The notes beneath the pieces were generated by a model. It was not told where the DNA came from. It was given only the letters and a program-made list of their open reading frames with translations, and made no database searches. Below are positions 24,001-35,600 of a DNA stretch of 64,000 nucleotides, piece after piece. This stretch comes from Drosophila miranda (taxonomy: Eukaryota; Arthropoda; Insecta; Diptera; Drosophilidae): NCBI RefSeq assembly GCF_003369915.1, contig NC_046674.1, positions 23,377,657 through 23,441,656 on the forward strand, written 5' to 3'. How positions within the stretch are numbered: the first letter of the stretch is position 1; each line of letters opens with the position of its first letter. The position numbers and the translations under genes are program-made.

Positions 24001-27000
24001 AGCCTTGCGGTCGTCTCTGCTCCTAAGTGTGCAGCCATTCTCGGCATGTTCTGAATGCAAGACTCCTAAAAGCGCACCCAAAACGAAGAACAAAATTAAT
24101 CCAGTGCAAGAGATGCACCTGCCTCGACCAGATCTCCAAAGGAAACCCTTGCCACAATGTTACAATGTTAAACTATAGCAACATATTGGGTGTTGCTATC
24201 AAAATTTAATGAGACAGCGTCATAAATCCACTGCTCCGTCGAATACACACATATGACAGTCGACACTTCAACTGGAACGGAGTCGAGGTCTTAAAGGCAT
24301 CCAGCTCCATCCCTGGAGATGTGTCGCAGCAAGCGGAAAATCCTCGGTGGCGGCAGGCTTTTCATCTCGATACGGTGACAGACAATTATAATTGTATTTA
24401 ATACTTTTGATTGATGCTTTGTGAGCTATACGACACAGACACAGACACAGCGCCGCACAAACACTCACACCCAATGGGGGGGGGCCACGGCCATATCCAT
24501 GCCAAAGGAGCGACGTCAGCAAGGTGTGCTGTCAGAGGCGGCAGGAAATATTATTTATGAGTTTCATTGATAAATATAATTTATTTCCCTAATTTATGCC
24601 ATGAGAATTTACTATATGCCTCCCAATACTGATACTGACACATCGCGCACACACGAGGGATACGAGAGATACTCGCCAATCCAGAGGAGTAGCAGAGAAG
24701 GATTCCAAGAGTTTAAAGCTTTACGAAATCCGATTGTGTATCGACATAGAAAATGATGAATTATATATATGCATATTTAATTATCTTTAAGAAGAGTTTC
24801 CAAACAGCGACACCATTTATCAATCGATGATAAAAATGGGAGTTAATTTCCGTTCAGAAAATGGCCGTTTGCAGAAAGGACCATTAATTCAGGTCTTAGA
24901 AAGGTAAAGCAAAGCCAGTGTTCGACTAAGAAGTATCTGTAAAATCAATTATTCCCAGCATAAAATCAATTTGTTTCAAATCAAAGAGGAGAGCGGATAA
25001 TCGAGCAACAAAGTTTCCTGAAATCCGAGCTATATTGTCTGTACATTGTACATACATAGGTCTTTAAAAAATACTGATACGCTTGCTTTGATTTTCCCCA
25101 AACAAAATTACTTTCGATAGCATAGCAGGAGATTACCGAACCGAAGAAAGCTGGAATCGAATCAGTTACTTTCAATTGAGTTATCTGTCGTTGTTAAGTA
25201 CTCTCTGGGTCACGATTCAGTTGAACAGATTTCTCATATGCAGAGCTCATTTCCATTTCCATCCCACGCTCCAAGCCTTGGGGCTCCATTTTTATAGAGA
25301 TACAATCCCGTTGTGCACTCGTATTTGTACATCTGTCAGTGGCGGCCACTTGAGGCGACTGTTGGCATTCGCAAAGGCTGGGGAATTGACTAACGGTGCG
25401 AGGGATATTATTTATGGGCTGTGTGTGCATACGACGCGACGCTCGTTTTGAATACATTAACCTGATTGCACACCACGATTGTATGTGCAAACATACGAGT
25501 ACTCATACATATGCACGCACTCCAATATGTACGAGTATTGTTCATCATATTTTGATTATCATAAAACATTTACTCTTGGAGCAGTACGAGTACTTATGCC
25601 AGACACTACAAATATGCAACGTGGGCAGGACAATTTATTAAACAAAAATACTAAGCGTATAATCCAAATATTACAATCAGAGGAAACAAGTTTTTCCATG
25701 CCATGGACTCTCTTTTAGCTCCAAAACCTGGAAAGTGGATTTTAAACACTATTCTATAGAGATCATAAAAATATCTACGCTATACATCGGACTTATATTA
25801 GCCGATCTAAGAGTGGCATGTCTGTTCCTGATAGTCCTACCAATCGATTAGTCCTATATAGGCTAAGAATATAAAAAACAGCCTACGTATTCAGGTGGGT
25901 TGCACATAGGGCTGTTTGAAAACCGAATGATTTCGAGAGCCTACCCATCGCATCCAAAGGCTTGAAACTGCAGTTAAGAGCTAAACAAACCAGCCTCGAA
26001 TTTCAAGCCCCAGTCTCACGTACACAGTTCTGCATTAAACAGCAGCACTTTTATTGCCAGATCCTGGGAAGGCTGGGGCTGACGCTGACCCTTACCTGGC
26101 GTTTGGTCTGGAGTTGGGGTCGGGGCGCTCTCCAGTGTGCTATTACCATTGGCCAGTTTGTGTTAACTGTTGCTTGGGGCCATCAGGGCATTGGGAGTGT
26201 GTGCCGTTCGATGCAAAATGTTGAATTCGTTAAGCAAGACTGGCACGCACGCGATAATCCCACTCGGCCATACAGTGAACACTGTCTGGCACGTCTTGCC
26301 TAAGGCAGAAATAATCAGAGAAATCACTAAGAACTGTAGAACAATTTACATCGATTTTATCATCCTTCTTTTGAGTAAATGTTGGCCCGCTTTTATACTG
26401 ATTCTGCGTCGATTAGACCACTGTACCACAGTGGAGAAATCCCCGCACAATCGAAGTTCTGAAGATGTCAGCAATATTACAACTTATTCTTTTTGCTGTG
26501 TGCTGGTTTAACTTGGCAAATCACGTAGGTGTGCCACTAAATCATAGAATCGGCTGTAAACACCTTCTGGGCTAATATTCCAGGAGCGACGCGACCCATA
26601 TTTCTACATAAATAATTCTGTCGGAAATGAGTTCTTCTCGCGAGAAAGTAATTATGCCATCATCAGTCGTTTTCATCAGTCCGTTGTCGGTTGTCGGTTG
26701 TCGGTTGTCCGTTGGCAGGGCGGGGGGAGCCAAACACCAAGCTCAGTCCCCGTGGCATTAAGGGACGGGGTAATTAAAATGGCAAAAATAAATGCCTATT
26801 AAGAGCATTTACCAGTGATTGACACTTTAAGGCATAATTCCACGCCGCAAAATGGTACCTCAAGAAAGTGTCGCCGCGACAGACCACGCGGCCACGGAGG
26901 CAAGCAAATGTCGAGCTATCGATTTATGGGAGAGGCGCACAGTAAGCCAAGTCGGAGGAGGACCGTCTAACCCGCTTTAAAAGTTTGTTTGTGCGGCTTG

Positions 27001-28280
27001 AAGCCCGCCCGGCTGTCTCGCCTCCCACTCCAGACACTTTAATTAAAGAACTTTATTTGAGTAGCGACATTTCGAGGGCACAAGGATCTGTGGAATTCCT
27101 CATTTCGGAACCATGTGCAAATTATGCTTATGCCTCAGAAAAGGATAGCCTTTGTGCAGCTTTTACTGGAACAGCTTTAAACTTGTAGCCAGAACGGAAA
27201 CGATAGAAAGTGGTAGAATGGTTCCCTATCCACTCCCCAGCCATAGAGGACTGCAAAAACAGACGTTTTGTATTAATTAATGTTAATCTGTACGTATGTA
27301 GGTATTCCTCGTGCATGTGTATGTAATTACTGCAGTGTAATCCATTTAATGAATTTGTACACACCTCAAACGCAGGCAAGCGGGGAAAATGTTTGAACTT
27401 TGTTCGCTGCTTGTTCGTTAAAGCAAAGTTTTGCTGAGCTTATTGTCGTGGTAGCGCCCCATGGTAGCCCCATGTGTCTGTCTAGTCATGGTATTTGCGG
27501 TGCGGAATTCGTTTATTTCGGCCCCATCATGATGCAGACACGACCGACTTTTGCGCGGGGCGTAACGAAATCATGTTATGCAAATTATCATAATTCCCAA
27601 ATGCCAGTCAATAAAAATTCGACATACAATCTTTTTTTGGGGGGTCATCCGCTGAACGAACATTCCTTGGAAGCTTCCTGCCACATTCACATACAAATGT
27701 ACACATCTCGACATCCGCGTGAGGCATTGAGCAAATGGAATGAAACCAATCAATTTACATTCATATACAGCATGAATCAATCGGCATTACATACTTATGT
27801 TAATTCAATAATAGCGGTCTGGCTTAATGTTTATGGTCGTCCTTTAATGATATGCAATTGGAGCGACGCGACCAATTGAGTGCAGTCTACTTAATCGAAG
27901 GGTCGAAACATTGAATACTCTTTCAGTTTCTGTTTTCAGGCAGCACAATCTATCGTACGAGTTCCGTTCCGTATACAAAGCAAATCGTACAGCAGTTAAG
28001 AGCACACTTCTAAGAGAAATAAATACTGAGGGAAACGTAGGAGCGCGATCAGCGGCTGAATTGCTCTCTCCGCTCGATAAGCAATCGAGGGAACAAAATT
28101 TGCTGAGTGGTCGAAGCTTTAGTTACTCTTTCGGCGGATCAGCTATCTGTCGTGGAGTAATTCTGTATATGTATATACTATGAGGTCTAAACATATTCGT
28201 AATACCCTTGGCAGAGTATCAAAACAGCTGTAAAAAACGATCGACAGTAAATACAAGTAGAAAATGGTGCAATGTATGCC
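18096..28280. other. Gene-poor region, no convincing genes
   Basis: About 10 kb without a supported coding region. The first part (to about 19.94 kb) is very AT-rich with several AATAAA hexamers and could be an extended 3' UTR. The rest has scattered low-complexity tracts, a CCCGA pentamer array (20604-20647), GGGCAGG-type repeats (about 20240-20275), a TATCGATA site (22476-22483) just upstream of a TATAAAT (about 22500), and several copies of the octamer TACGAGTA. Open frames here are short, often lack ATG starts, and show no recognisable domain. Confidence 0.6.
20604..20647. repeat. (CCCGA)n pentanucleotide array
   Basis: About eight to nine perfect CCCGA units in a row. The frames through it (Thr-Arg-Pro-Asp repeats) are artefacts of the pentamer. 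Confidence 0.95.
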
Positions 28281-28405
28281 CTCACAGCGAACACACGTAG
28301 ATTCTGATTAGATTGAGTGGAAAATAGAGCTATAGAAGACTGTAAGCCCAGAAGAACACACCCGATAATCGCGTAAGTGACCGACCGGAAAAGATCTGTG
28401 TTGTA

Positions 28406-29338
28406 ATGACCGAGGAGACGCTCGGCAAGCCCGTGTTATGCGTGGGCTGCACGGTCATCGATTTTGTGACGATCACCAGCAGCTACCCCAAGGAGGACAC
28501 CGATCGACGCTGCCTGGACGGTTTCGTGCAGCGAGGCGGCAACGCCTCCAATGTGAGCACTGTCTTGGGCGTGCTAGGGTCGAAGGTTGACTTCTTTGGA
28601 ATGCTGAGCAGATCGGATGCGTTTCGAGTGCTGCTGGAGGATTTGCGGCGGAGGAACATCGGCACGAGCCACTGTCCGCAAACGGACAAGGACCCGCCGT
28701 TCTCATCGGTGATACTTGCCCAGGACTCCGGCACGCGCACCATCATCCACTGCAACAAGAACTATCCGCAAGTCACCTGGGAGGACTTCAAGAAGATCGA
28801 CCTAACGCGATATGGATGGGTCCACTTTGAGGCTCGCAATGTCGCAGAGACCTCCAGGATGATGCAGAGCATTGTAGAGCACAACTGCATCAGCGGGGAA
28901 CGCATTATCATATCCCTAGACTTCGAGACGCTGTACGAACAGAACCTGAAGTTGTGCTATCCCTGCGACTATGTGGTCTTCTCCAAAGAACTGGCCAGCC
29001 AGAAGGGCTGGAAGAGCCCAAAAGACACTTGCGAATCCCTTGCCGCCAACCTGTCTTTGCAGGGGACACTGAAACCGCCGGTGATCATCTGTCCCTGGGG
29101 TAGCGCAGGCGCAGTCTACCTGGATGCCAGTGGCAACTACCACGAGCTGCCCCCGTACAAGCCCCAAAAGGTGGTGGACACACTGGGCGCGGGCGATAGC
29201 TTCATGGCTGGCTTCATTTATGGCACCCACGTGCATAAGTGGGATTTAGCGGAGGCTGTGGACTTTGCCAATCGTGTGGCCAGCCACAAGATCACCAAAT
29301 TCGGCTATGATCACATTGGAGAGCTTAGATTGGCCTAG
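28406..29338 (+). CDS. Ketohexokinase (pfkB-family sugar kinase), intact
   Basis: An intronless gene for a 310-residue protein of the pfkB/ribokinase family that matches ketohexokinase, which phosphorylates fructose to fructose-1-phosphate with ATP in the cytosol. Near the N-terminus the sugar-binding Asp lies in GCTVIDFVT, followed by the GGNASNV motif whose two asparagines contact the sugar. Near the C-terminus is the ATP-site signature DTLGAGDSFMAG with the catalytic base at about Asp264. Length equals human KHK (about 298 aa) within normal limits. The start ATG at 28406 is the first in-frame methionine and opens a full domain. It converges on gigas, whose stop lies 350 bp downstream on the other strand. 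A related, degenerate gene sits in a gigas intron (35249-36373). It probably corresponds to the CG7328-type fly gene (from memory). Confidence 0.93.
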   Translation: MTEETLGKPVLCVGCTVIDFVTITSSYPKEDTDRRCLDGFVQRGGNASNVSTVLGVLGSKVDFFGMLSRSDAFRVLLEDLRRRNIGTSHCPQTDKDPPFSSVILAQDSGTRTIIHCNKNYPQVTWEDFKKIDLTRYGWVHFEARNVAETSRMMQSIVEHNCISGERIIISLDFETLYEQNLKLCYPCDYVVFSKELASQKGWKSPKDTCESLAANLSLQGTLKPPVIICPWGSAGAVYLDASGNYHELPPYKPQKVVDTLGAGDSFMAGFIYGTHVHKWDLAEAVDFANRVASHKITKFGYDHIGELRLA

Positions 29339-29686
29339 AAACAATGGGAAATAGCTCCAGCAGCTTGGTTTTAAAAGATATTCCTATCGAAAGTCTCCAT
29401 AATCCACTCCTAAGTGGCTCTGCAGAAACTCTGCCTTATTTTCGTTGAAAGTTTCTTGCTGCATCCTCAAGGATGGCAGAGCTTTTGTATTTTCACAAAT
29501 TTTATAAACTTGTCAAAGTCATTACGAATATATGTATGTATGGGTGTATGTATTATGATTATATGTTTTTAGCATCATCAGATGCGACTGCCGGTATCCA
29601 GAAATATGTGTGGGGAGCACGGCAGAATGATTGTTACTGCTCCCAAGCTTAGAGCCTCGCTTCCCATTCGAATGCCCAGTAGTTGT

Positions 29687-32600
29687 CTATGTGAACTTTA
29701 TGAAGTCCGCTCGCTGGTCGTCCATGTCCGAGCCGATCGCTGAGGAGTTGATGCCAATGCCGCTCGAAGAACCACTTTGCTGCTGACTGTTGTTGGCTTC
29801 GATGAGCTATGGAGGGAGACAAGTCTCTGTTAGGGTGCATTTTCCTTAGTTATGCCACAAGGAGGGGAAACCTACCTTGGCCCGCAGGCGCTTTATCGTG
29901 CGCAGTCGTTCCAGCCAGTTGGAGGCATACGGGTTCTGCTTTTGCACACTCTGGTAGACTAGCGAGGCAAGCTGAAGGACAACGTAAGAATTAGTTAGCA
30001 ACCAAATGGTTCATTAAATGGCTCTACTCACATTGGCATGCAGTGCCATTTGACGGGCAAGCAGCGGAGCACTGCGGTCGGACACAATCCTCGGCTGTGG
30101 ATGGCAGACAAACTTTGATATCTCGGAGCGGGCCTTCACATAGACCCGATTGGAGTTCAGCTCCAGGGGTTCGACAATCACGCAGGCATAGTTAAATTGG
30201 CCCTGGAAATGAGAACTCATTTAGTGGACCACATTTTTAACGAGCGTGGGAGTCGCTTGGGTCTTACGGATATGGTGTTCAGGTTATACTCTTCGCCACT
30301 CTCGTTGTAGATGATCTTCACGAAATCGTTGCCGATGTGGCCCTTTTTCTCGTTGCAGTTGGGATCGTCCTTCAGCTTGGTGGGCATCAGCGTGGCCACG
30401 TGAAAGGTTACCTGCAGAATGTCATCCTTCCAGATATAAGCAAACTTGCCATCGGACCCGTTCCTGTCGAGCCCAATGAACAGGTTGTTCTGCTCGGCCT
30501 CCTTCAGACTGACCAGGGTGCCGATGTTGCGCAGGAACTCCACATAGCGCGTGCTGCCGTGCGAGTTGCGCAGGATCTCGACCTCGTTATTGCACTGTCC
30601 CTGGCCCACATACAGCACGCCGATTTTGTGCGTCTCAAATGGCGGCACGAGGTCGAACAGCGTCACGGCATTCGAGTGTTCGGGCCCCAGCTTCAGTGGC
30701 ATTTCCGTGACTCCCAGTGACCCCGTGCTGTACAGCTGCAGGAACACAAAGCTGGGATTCATGCACAGCTTGGCATTGATCGGCGGCTTGGTGGGTCCAA
30801 AGTTGCGGAAGCTGCTGGCCGGCGGGGGACGTGCCTTGCCATTGATCACCTCACGCACCGTTGAGATGGTTTTCGATCGTCCCCGCATCATGTCGCCGTT
30901 TCCGTTGCCATTGTTTCCGTACTCCGAGGTGGCGCCCACATTCGTTCCATTGCTGCCACTGCTGCTGGACTTGGCCACACCCTGCTGCTGCTGCGGAGGC
31001 CCAGACGCACCGCCGAAGCTCGTGATCTTGGTCGCTGCCAGCAGCGGTGGCTGTTTCACGGCAGGCACTGTTGTAGCCGTAGGTGGAGCTAGAGCCGGCG
31101 ACAACGGAGGCTTGGCCGCCGATACCTGCAATACCGGAGCCGCGGGCAAGGTGATTCCCGCCGACGCATGCTGGCTGCTGACGTCATCCGCCGAATGCTG
31201 TTTGGGCGGTAAGGTGCTGCTCTCTGGCTGCAGGTCTTGGGCAACCTGCGGAGGCGTTGAGCCGGCTATCTCTTCCGGAATGGCCTCGCAGCTGACGCGC
31301 ATGTCCTTGGTGCTGTACTGAACACTCTTCTTCTTCAGCGTAAGCTGGCTTTGCGGCTCATCCACCGTCTTAACCGGCTCCTGAGAGAGCGGCGCCGGTT
31401 TGGCGGTCAGAAACGCCTGCCGCCAGCTGGAGCTCATCTCTGGGCTGGAGTTAACTCGACGCACGGGATTTCGGGCCCGGCTCTGCGCATCTTCAAACGC
31501 CAGCGAGTCGTCGTCGGCCTCGCCATCGCTCACACTCCCGCAGAGAGCTGCCTCCTTGCCGCGCTTGCCAGGTGCAGTAACACGTGGTATGGGAATGGCT
31601 GCAGTTCCCGAAGGACCGCTACCGTTGCCGTTTCCATTGCCATTACCGCTGCCAACGCCGCCAACCGAATGAATCTCCTCCTGACGCTGTAGGGCGCGGG
31701 CCTTGGCCCGCAGCTCGCTTGTGGGTGCGGCTACAGCCGGACTGGGACTGGGTGGTTTCACGGGTTGTTGCTCTGCCGTTTCCTGTTCCGCATCTGCTTC
31801 CGGTTGCGGCTGTACCTGCACTGCGTTGTCCTGCAGTGTGCTGTCCGGCCCAAACACGCCCCCGTAGGCCGTGGGCAGGAAGAGCGACACGACATTGTTG
31901 AAGGGCAGATCCTGTCCGAAGCAGTCGTTGGTGATGGGGTTCTGGATGCGCGTGATCCACGAGATGTTGCCAGTCGGACGCCGGATAAAGATCTCCGCCC
32001 AACCGGTGCAGGCACGCACACAAACCGGCTGCTGGACAACAGATCCCGCGGGACTCATGCTGGCCGAAGACTGCGACAAGGAGTTGCCCAGCAGCGAGGT
32101 GTTACTTCCCGTATGGGGTCCGTCGCCAAACCCTCCTCCGCCCAGTGCCTCGGGGTTGGAACCCCGACGCGAGAGTGCATCAAGCGAGGCTGTCGAGCTG
32201 TTGGAGATCTGTCGGTGCGGATGGTTGGTGGCCGCCGAATTGGACGAGGAGGAAGAGGTGAGCTCCGTGCTACCGGCCGACTCGTTGCCGCTGCTGTGCT
32301 GCAGGCTCACCTTCGTGTAGCGGCGCTCCCGCTCGGGGGAGAGCGGTGCAGCTGCATCGCTCAGACTCTTCGAATTGAGGCTGATGCTAGGGGCCTTGCC
32401 CAGATGCGCGCACCGCTCGCAGAGGCCGCTGCGCGTGGGTGCAGATGGGCAGCCGGAAGTGGTAATGGTCACCAGGTTGTTGCCCACAAGCCAGGTCTGC
32501 GAGACACCATCCTTCAGCAAAAACTCGGCTGCAGGCAGACTGCAACGAAGCAAAGGGGTTAAAAAGAGGGTCTTAAGAGGCTTTCATACGTACCGCTTTG

Positions 32601-35600
32601 GTGGCGACGGACAGGGCGAGAAAGTGTGACGGGAGAGAAAATCGAAGCAGGTCTCTGCCAGCTCCGTGTGGAAGTTTCGCAGCCCGTTGTTCATCTGTGG
32701 CCGCATCTCGGGGTCATTTCGGGCCGTGGCATTCTTCCGGCTGCCGCGCTCTGTGAGACTTGTGCTGCGCTTGCGGCTGGACGAGTCCTCGTTCAGGGAG
32801 TTCAGGTTGACAATGTCGTTTGACAGCATCTTGGCATTCGACTGCATCGACTGTGGGACAGGGCGCAATCAACCAGAGCAGGTTACAAAGTCTGGGTCTC
32901 TCTACTTACACTCTTGATGTAGCTCACGCAGTTCTTGCGCAGCTCCAGCTTGCACTTGAGGAACCACCCGGCTATGACATGGTGGGCCAGCGACACCGTG
33001 TAGTGGTCGTAGCGATGCGGCTTCGTGTACGGCAGTGAGATGGCAAACACGTACATATTGTGCATGGACGTGAAGTTGGTGAAGAGATGCTTCGACAGGT
33101 GGATCAGCACTGGCCAAACAAAATAGAGGGTAAAAGTCCTCTGGATATTCCATTTACTTACACGACAGAAACTCCAGCACTGGAATGGCCAGGGTGTTCG
33201 TGTCGGACATCTTGCTCATCTGCAGCAGCACCTCCGGCAGCTTCCGCATCAGCGACTCTGGCATTTCCAGTATCAGGATGGTCATGGTGTTGATGCAAAC
33301 GCTGGCGATGCCAGTGAGCACGCGGGCATTGAGGGCCGTGATGATGCTGTAGTGCTGAGGCGGCTGCAGGCACTCGTGGTAGATCACCAGCGAGGCGATG
33401 GCGGGCAGCACCAGAGCATGAAATTCGTCGGTGGAGCGCTTGAACTTGTTGTTGCTGACTGAATTGATCTTGAAGAGGGTGTTGGCCAGCTCCTCGATGT
33501 CATTGCCCTGGATGAGTGCCTTGTTCTGCAGCATTTTCGGTAGCTCCTTGATGACCAGCTCGAACACTTGAAAGTCCGTGTCCTGCTCCAGGCACCGCAC
33601 AATCAACTTGCATACGCGTCGTATCGAAATCGCAGTGGCATGGGCCTGCGGCAGCAGCGGCGAGTCAATGCCCAAATAATGGCTGAACTTTACCGCCTCA
33701 TTGCTGCCCTCTGGATAGCCAATATGGTAGGAGGCGTTGGCACGCGCTTTGAGTATCCAAGTGAATATCTATGGCGATAGGCAAAATTATATAAAAAGGA
33801 AGGTAAGAAGTTCCTTTACTCACTTTAAGCCGCACAATACTGGTCTGCTCGAAGATCTTGGGATAATCGTAGTGCAGCTCAAGGTGCTCCAGCAAAATGT
33901 TGAATATCTTCATGGCATGCACAGCCGGAAGGCGATGCAGCTTGATGGCAAAAACCTTGACCAGCCCATCGACAGCAGCGATGATGTCGGCCACCTCCGA
34001 CTCATTCTTTATGGCCACCAACCCCTCCAGCAGAGGCGCCCCAGAATCAGCGGCTGCCAGATGACGCATGTGATCGAAGGGACGGTTAATGAGCGCCTCA
34101 AGAGTGTCCAGCAGATCCACACAGCGCTTGGTGTCGCAGTGCAGAGCAAAGTTGGAAAGGGCCCGCGCCACTGCCACGCGCACCTGCACACTGGGCTCCT
34201 GGTGGATCTGTGCCAGATGGGTGAGGACTACGCGGTTGAGTATCTCCTCCTCGTAGCAGGGGCGGTTCTGGTCCATGATGCGCACCAGCGACTCGATCGT
34301 CTTTATGCGAACATTCACATTGGCCATGCGGTAGTAGCGGCGGACGAAGTGGGTCAGCACCTGCAGCCACTCCGGTCGTGTGGCGGTCACCTGACGCGAT
34401 CGGTACTCGATTAGGGCCAGCACAGAGGCTTCTGGCCGCCTCTCTGCCACACGCTCAATGAGATCGTAGATGCGATCGACATTGCCCAGTATCTGAGAGC
34501 GATCCTGCTGCAGCAGCTTCTCGATGCAGTCGATGTTCTCGTGGAAACTTATCTGCAGATACTGTAGGCGATCCTTGTTCATGCCGGTGACCTCTGTGTG
34601 GATGGGACATCAATTAATCATTGATAAACGTTGCCTGTAATGCTTGTAATACCTACCGTAATACTCAATGTTGTTCACAATCGCCGACATGATGTCGCAG
34701 ATCCTGTCCCATATGATCTCCGACAGGCGCGCCTTGTTAATCACCATGCGCACGCTGAGGATCACCTCGTACGTGACGATCACCTGCTGACTATCCAGTA
34801 CCTGGAAAAACACAAAATACTCATACACATGTGTACGCATGGATACACAAGTAGGGGCCCTTACACGCAGGAATCCAGTGAGGACATTCGTCGCATACGT
34901 CATCGACGAGACCTGGAAAATGATGTTCGAGGCGAAGATGTTCATCGTCAGGTGGAAGACAGCTCCGCGCACTAGCTGCGCATCGTCGTAGAGGGATCGA
35001 TCGTTGAGGATGCTGCACATCATCTTCATGGAATGATAGCCCAGCTGGGTGCCCAACAGGTTCTTCATTATCTGAAAATGGAAAGCATAACAAAATAAGA
35101 ATTCTCCATCATGTTTCATCGTTTTAAGATCCTTTCAACCTAAACGGATGATATTCTTGCGGTTCATTCTTTCCGAGTGTTTAAAATCATTTCCATAATA
35201 TTTTTGGCAGAGATTGTATTCCAAAATTCAAAAAACGATTCCCCAAAGATGAAAAAAATTGTCGTTAAGGAGTTTATTACGGTTAAGAAGGTGCGCTACT
35301 TGCCAAAGCCGCCACCACCTCCGCCGCCACCGCCGCCACCGCCCCAACGCCATGTGCTCGTGGTGGGGAGCTGCACCTTGGACCTGGTCACGGTGTGCGA
35401 TGTTCATCCCACGGCCGGCGTGGATCAGCGCACCAGCGAGGGATGCTGGCGACGCGGCGGTAGCGCATCGGACATGTGCAGCGTTCTGCGTCGCCTGGGA
35501 ACGGCGTGCGAGTTCCTTGGGCGACTGAGCAGGGCCAGGGCGTTCGAGGATCTGTTGACCAGCTTCCGCTCGATGGGTATCGACATCTCGCACTGTCCGA

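Noticed and set aside
30551..32562. Long plus-strand open frames (256 and 265 codons) across the big gigas exon
   Set aside because: They overlap a clear coding exon with the tuberin GAP domain on the minus strand and show no recognisable domain.
33737..34414. A 225-codon plus-strand frame over gigas exon 33824-34593
   Set aside because: Shadow of the tuberin helical-repeat exon; no independent evidence.
35177..35248. Longer N-terminus for the nested KHK-like protein
   Set aside because: The upstream extension begins at GTG; the first ATG is 35249.
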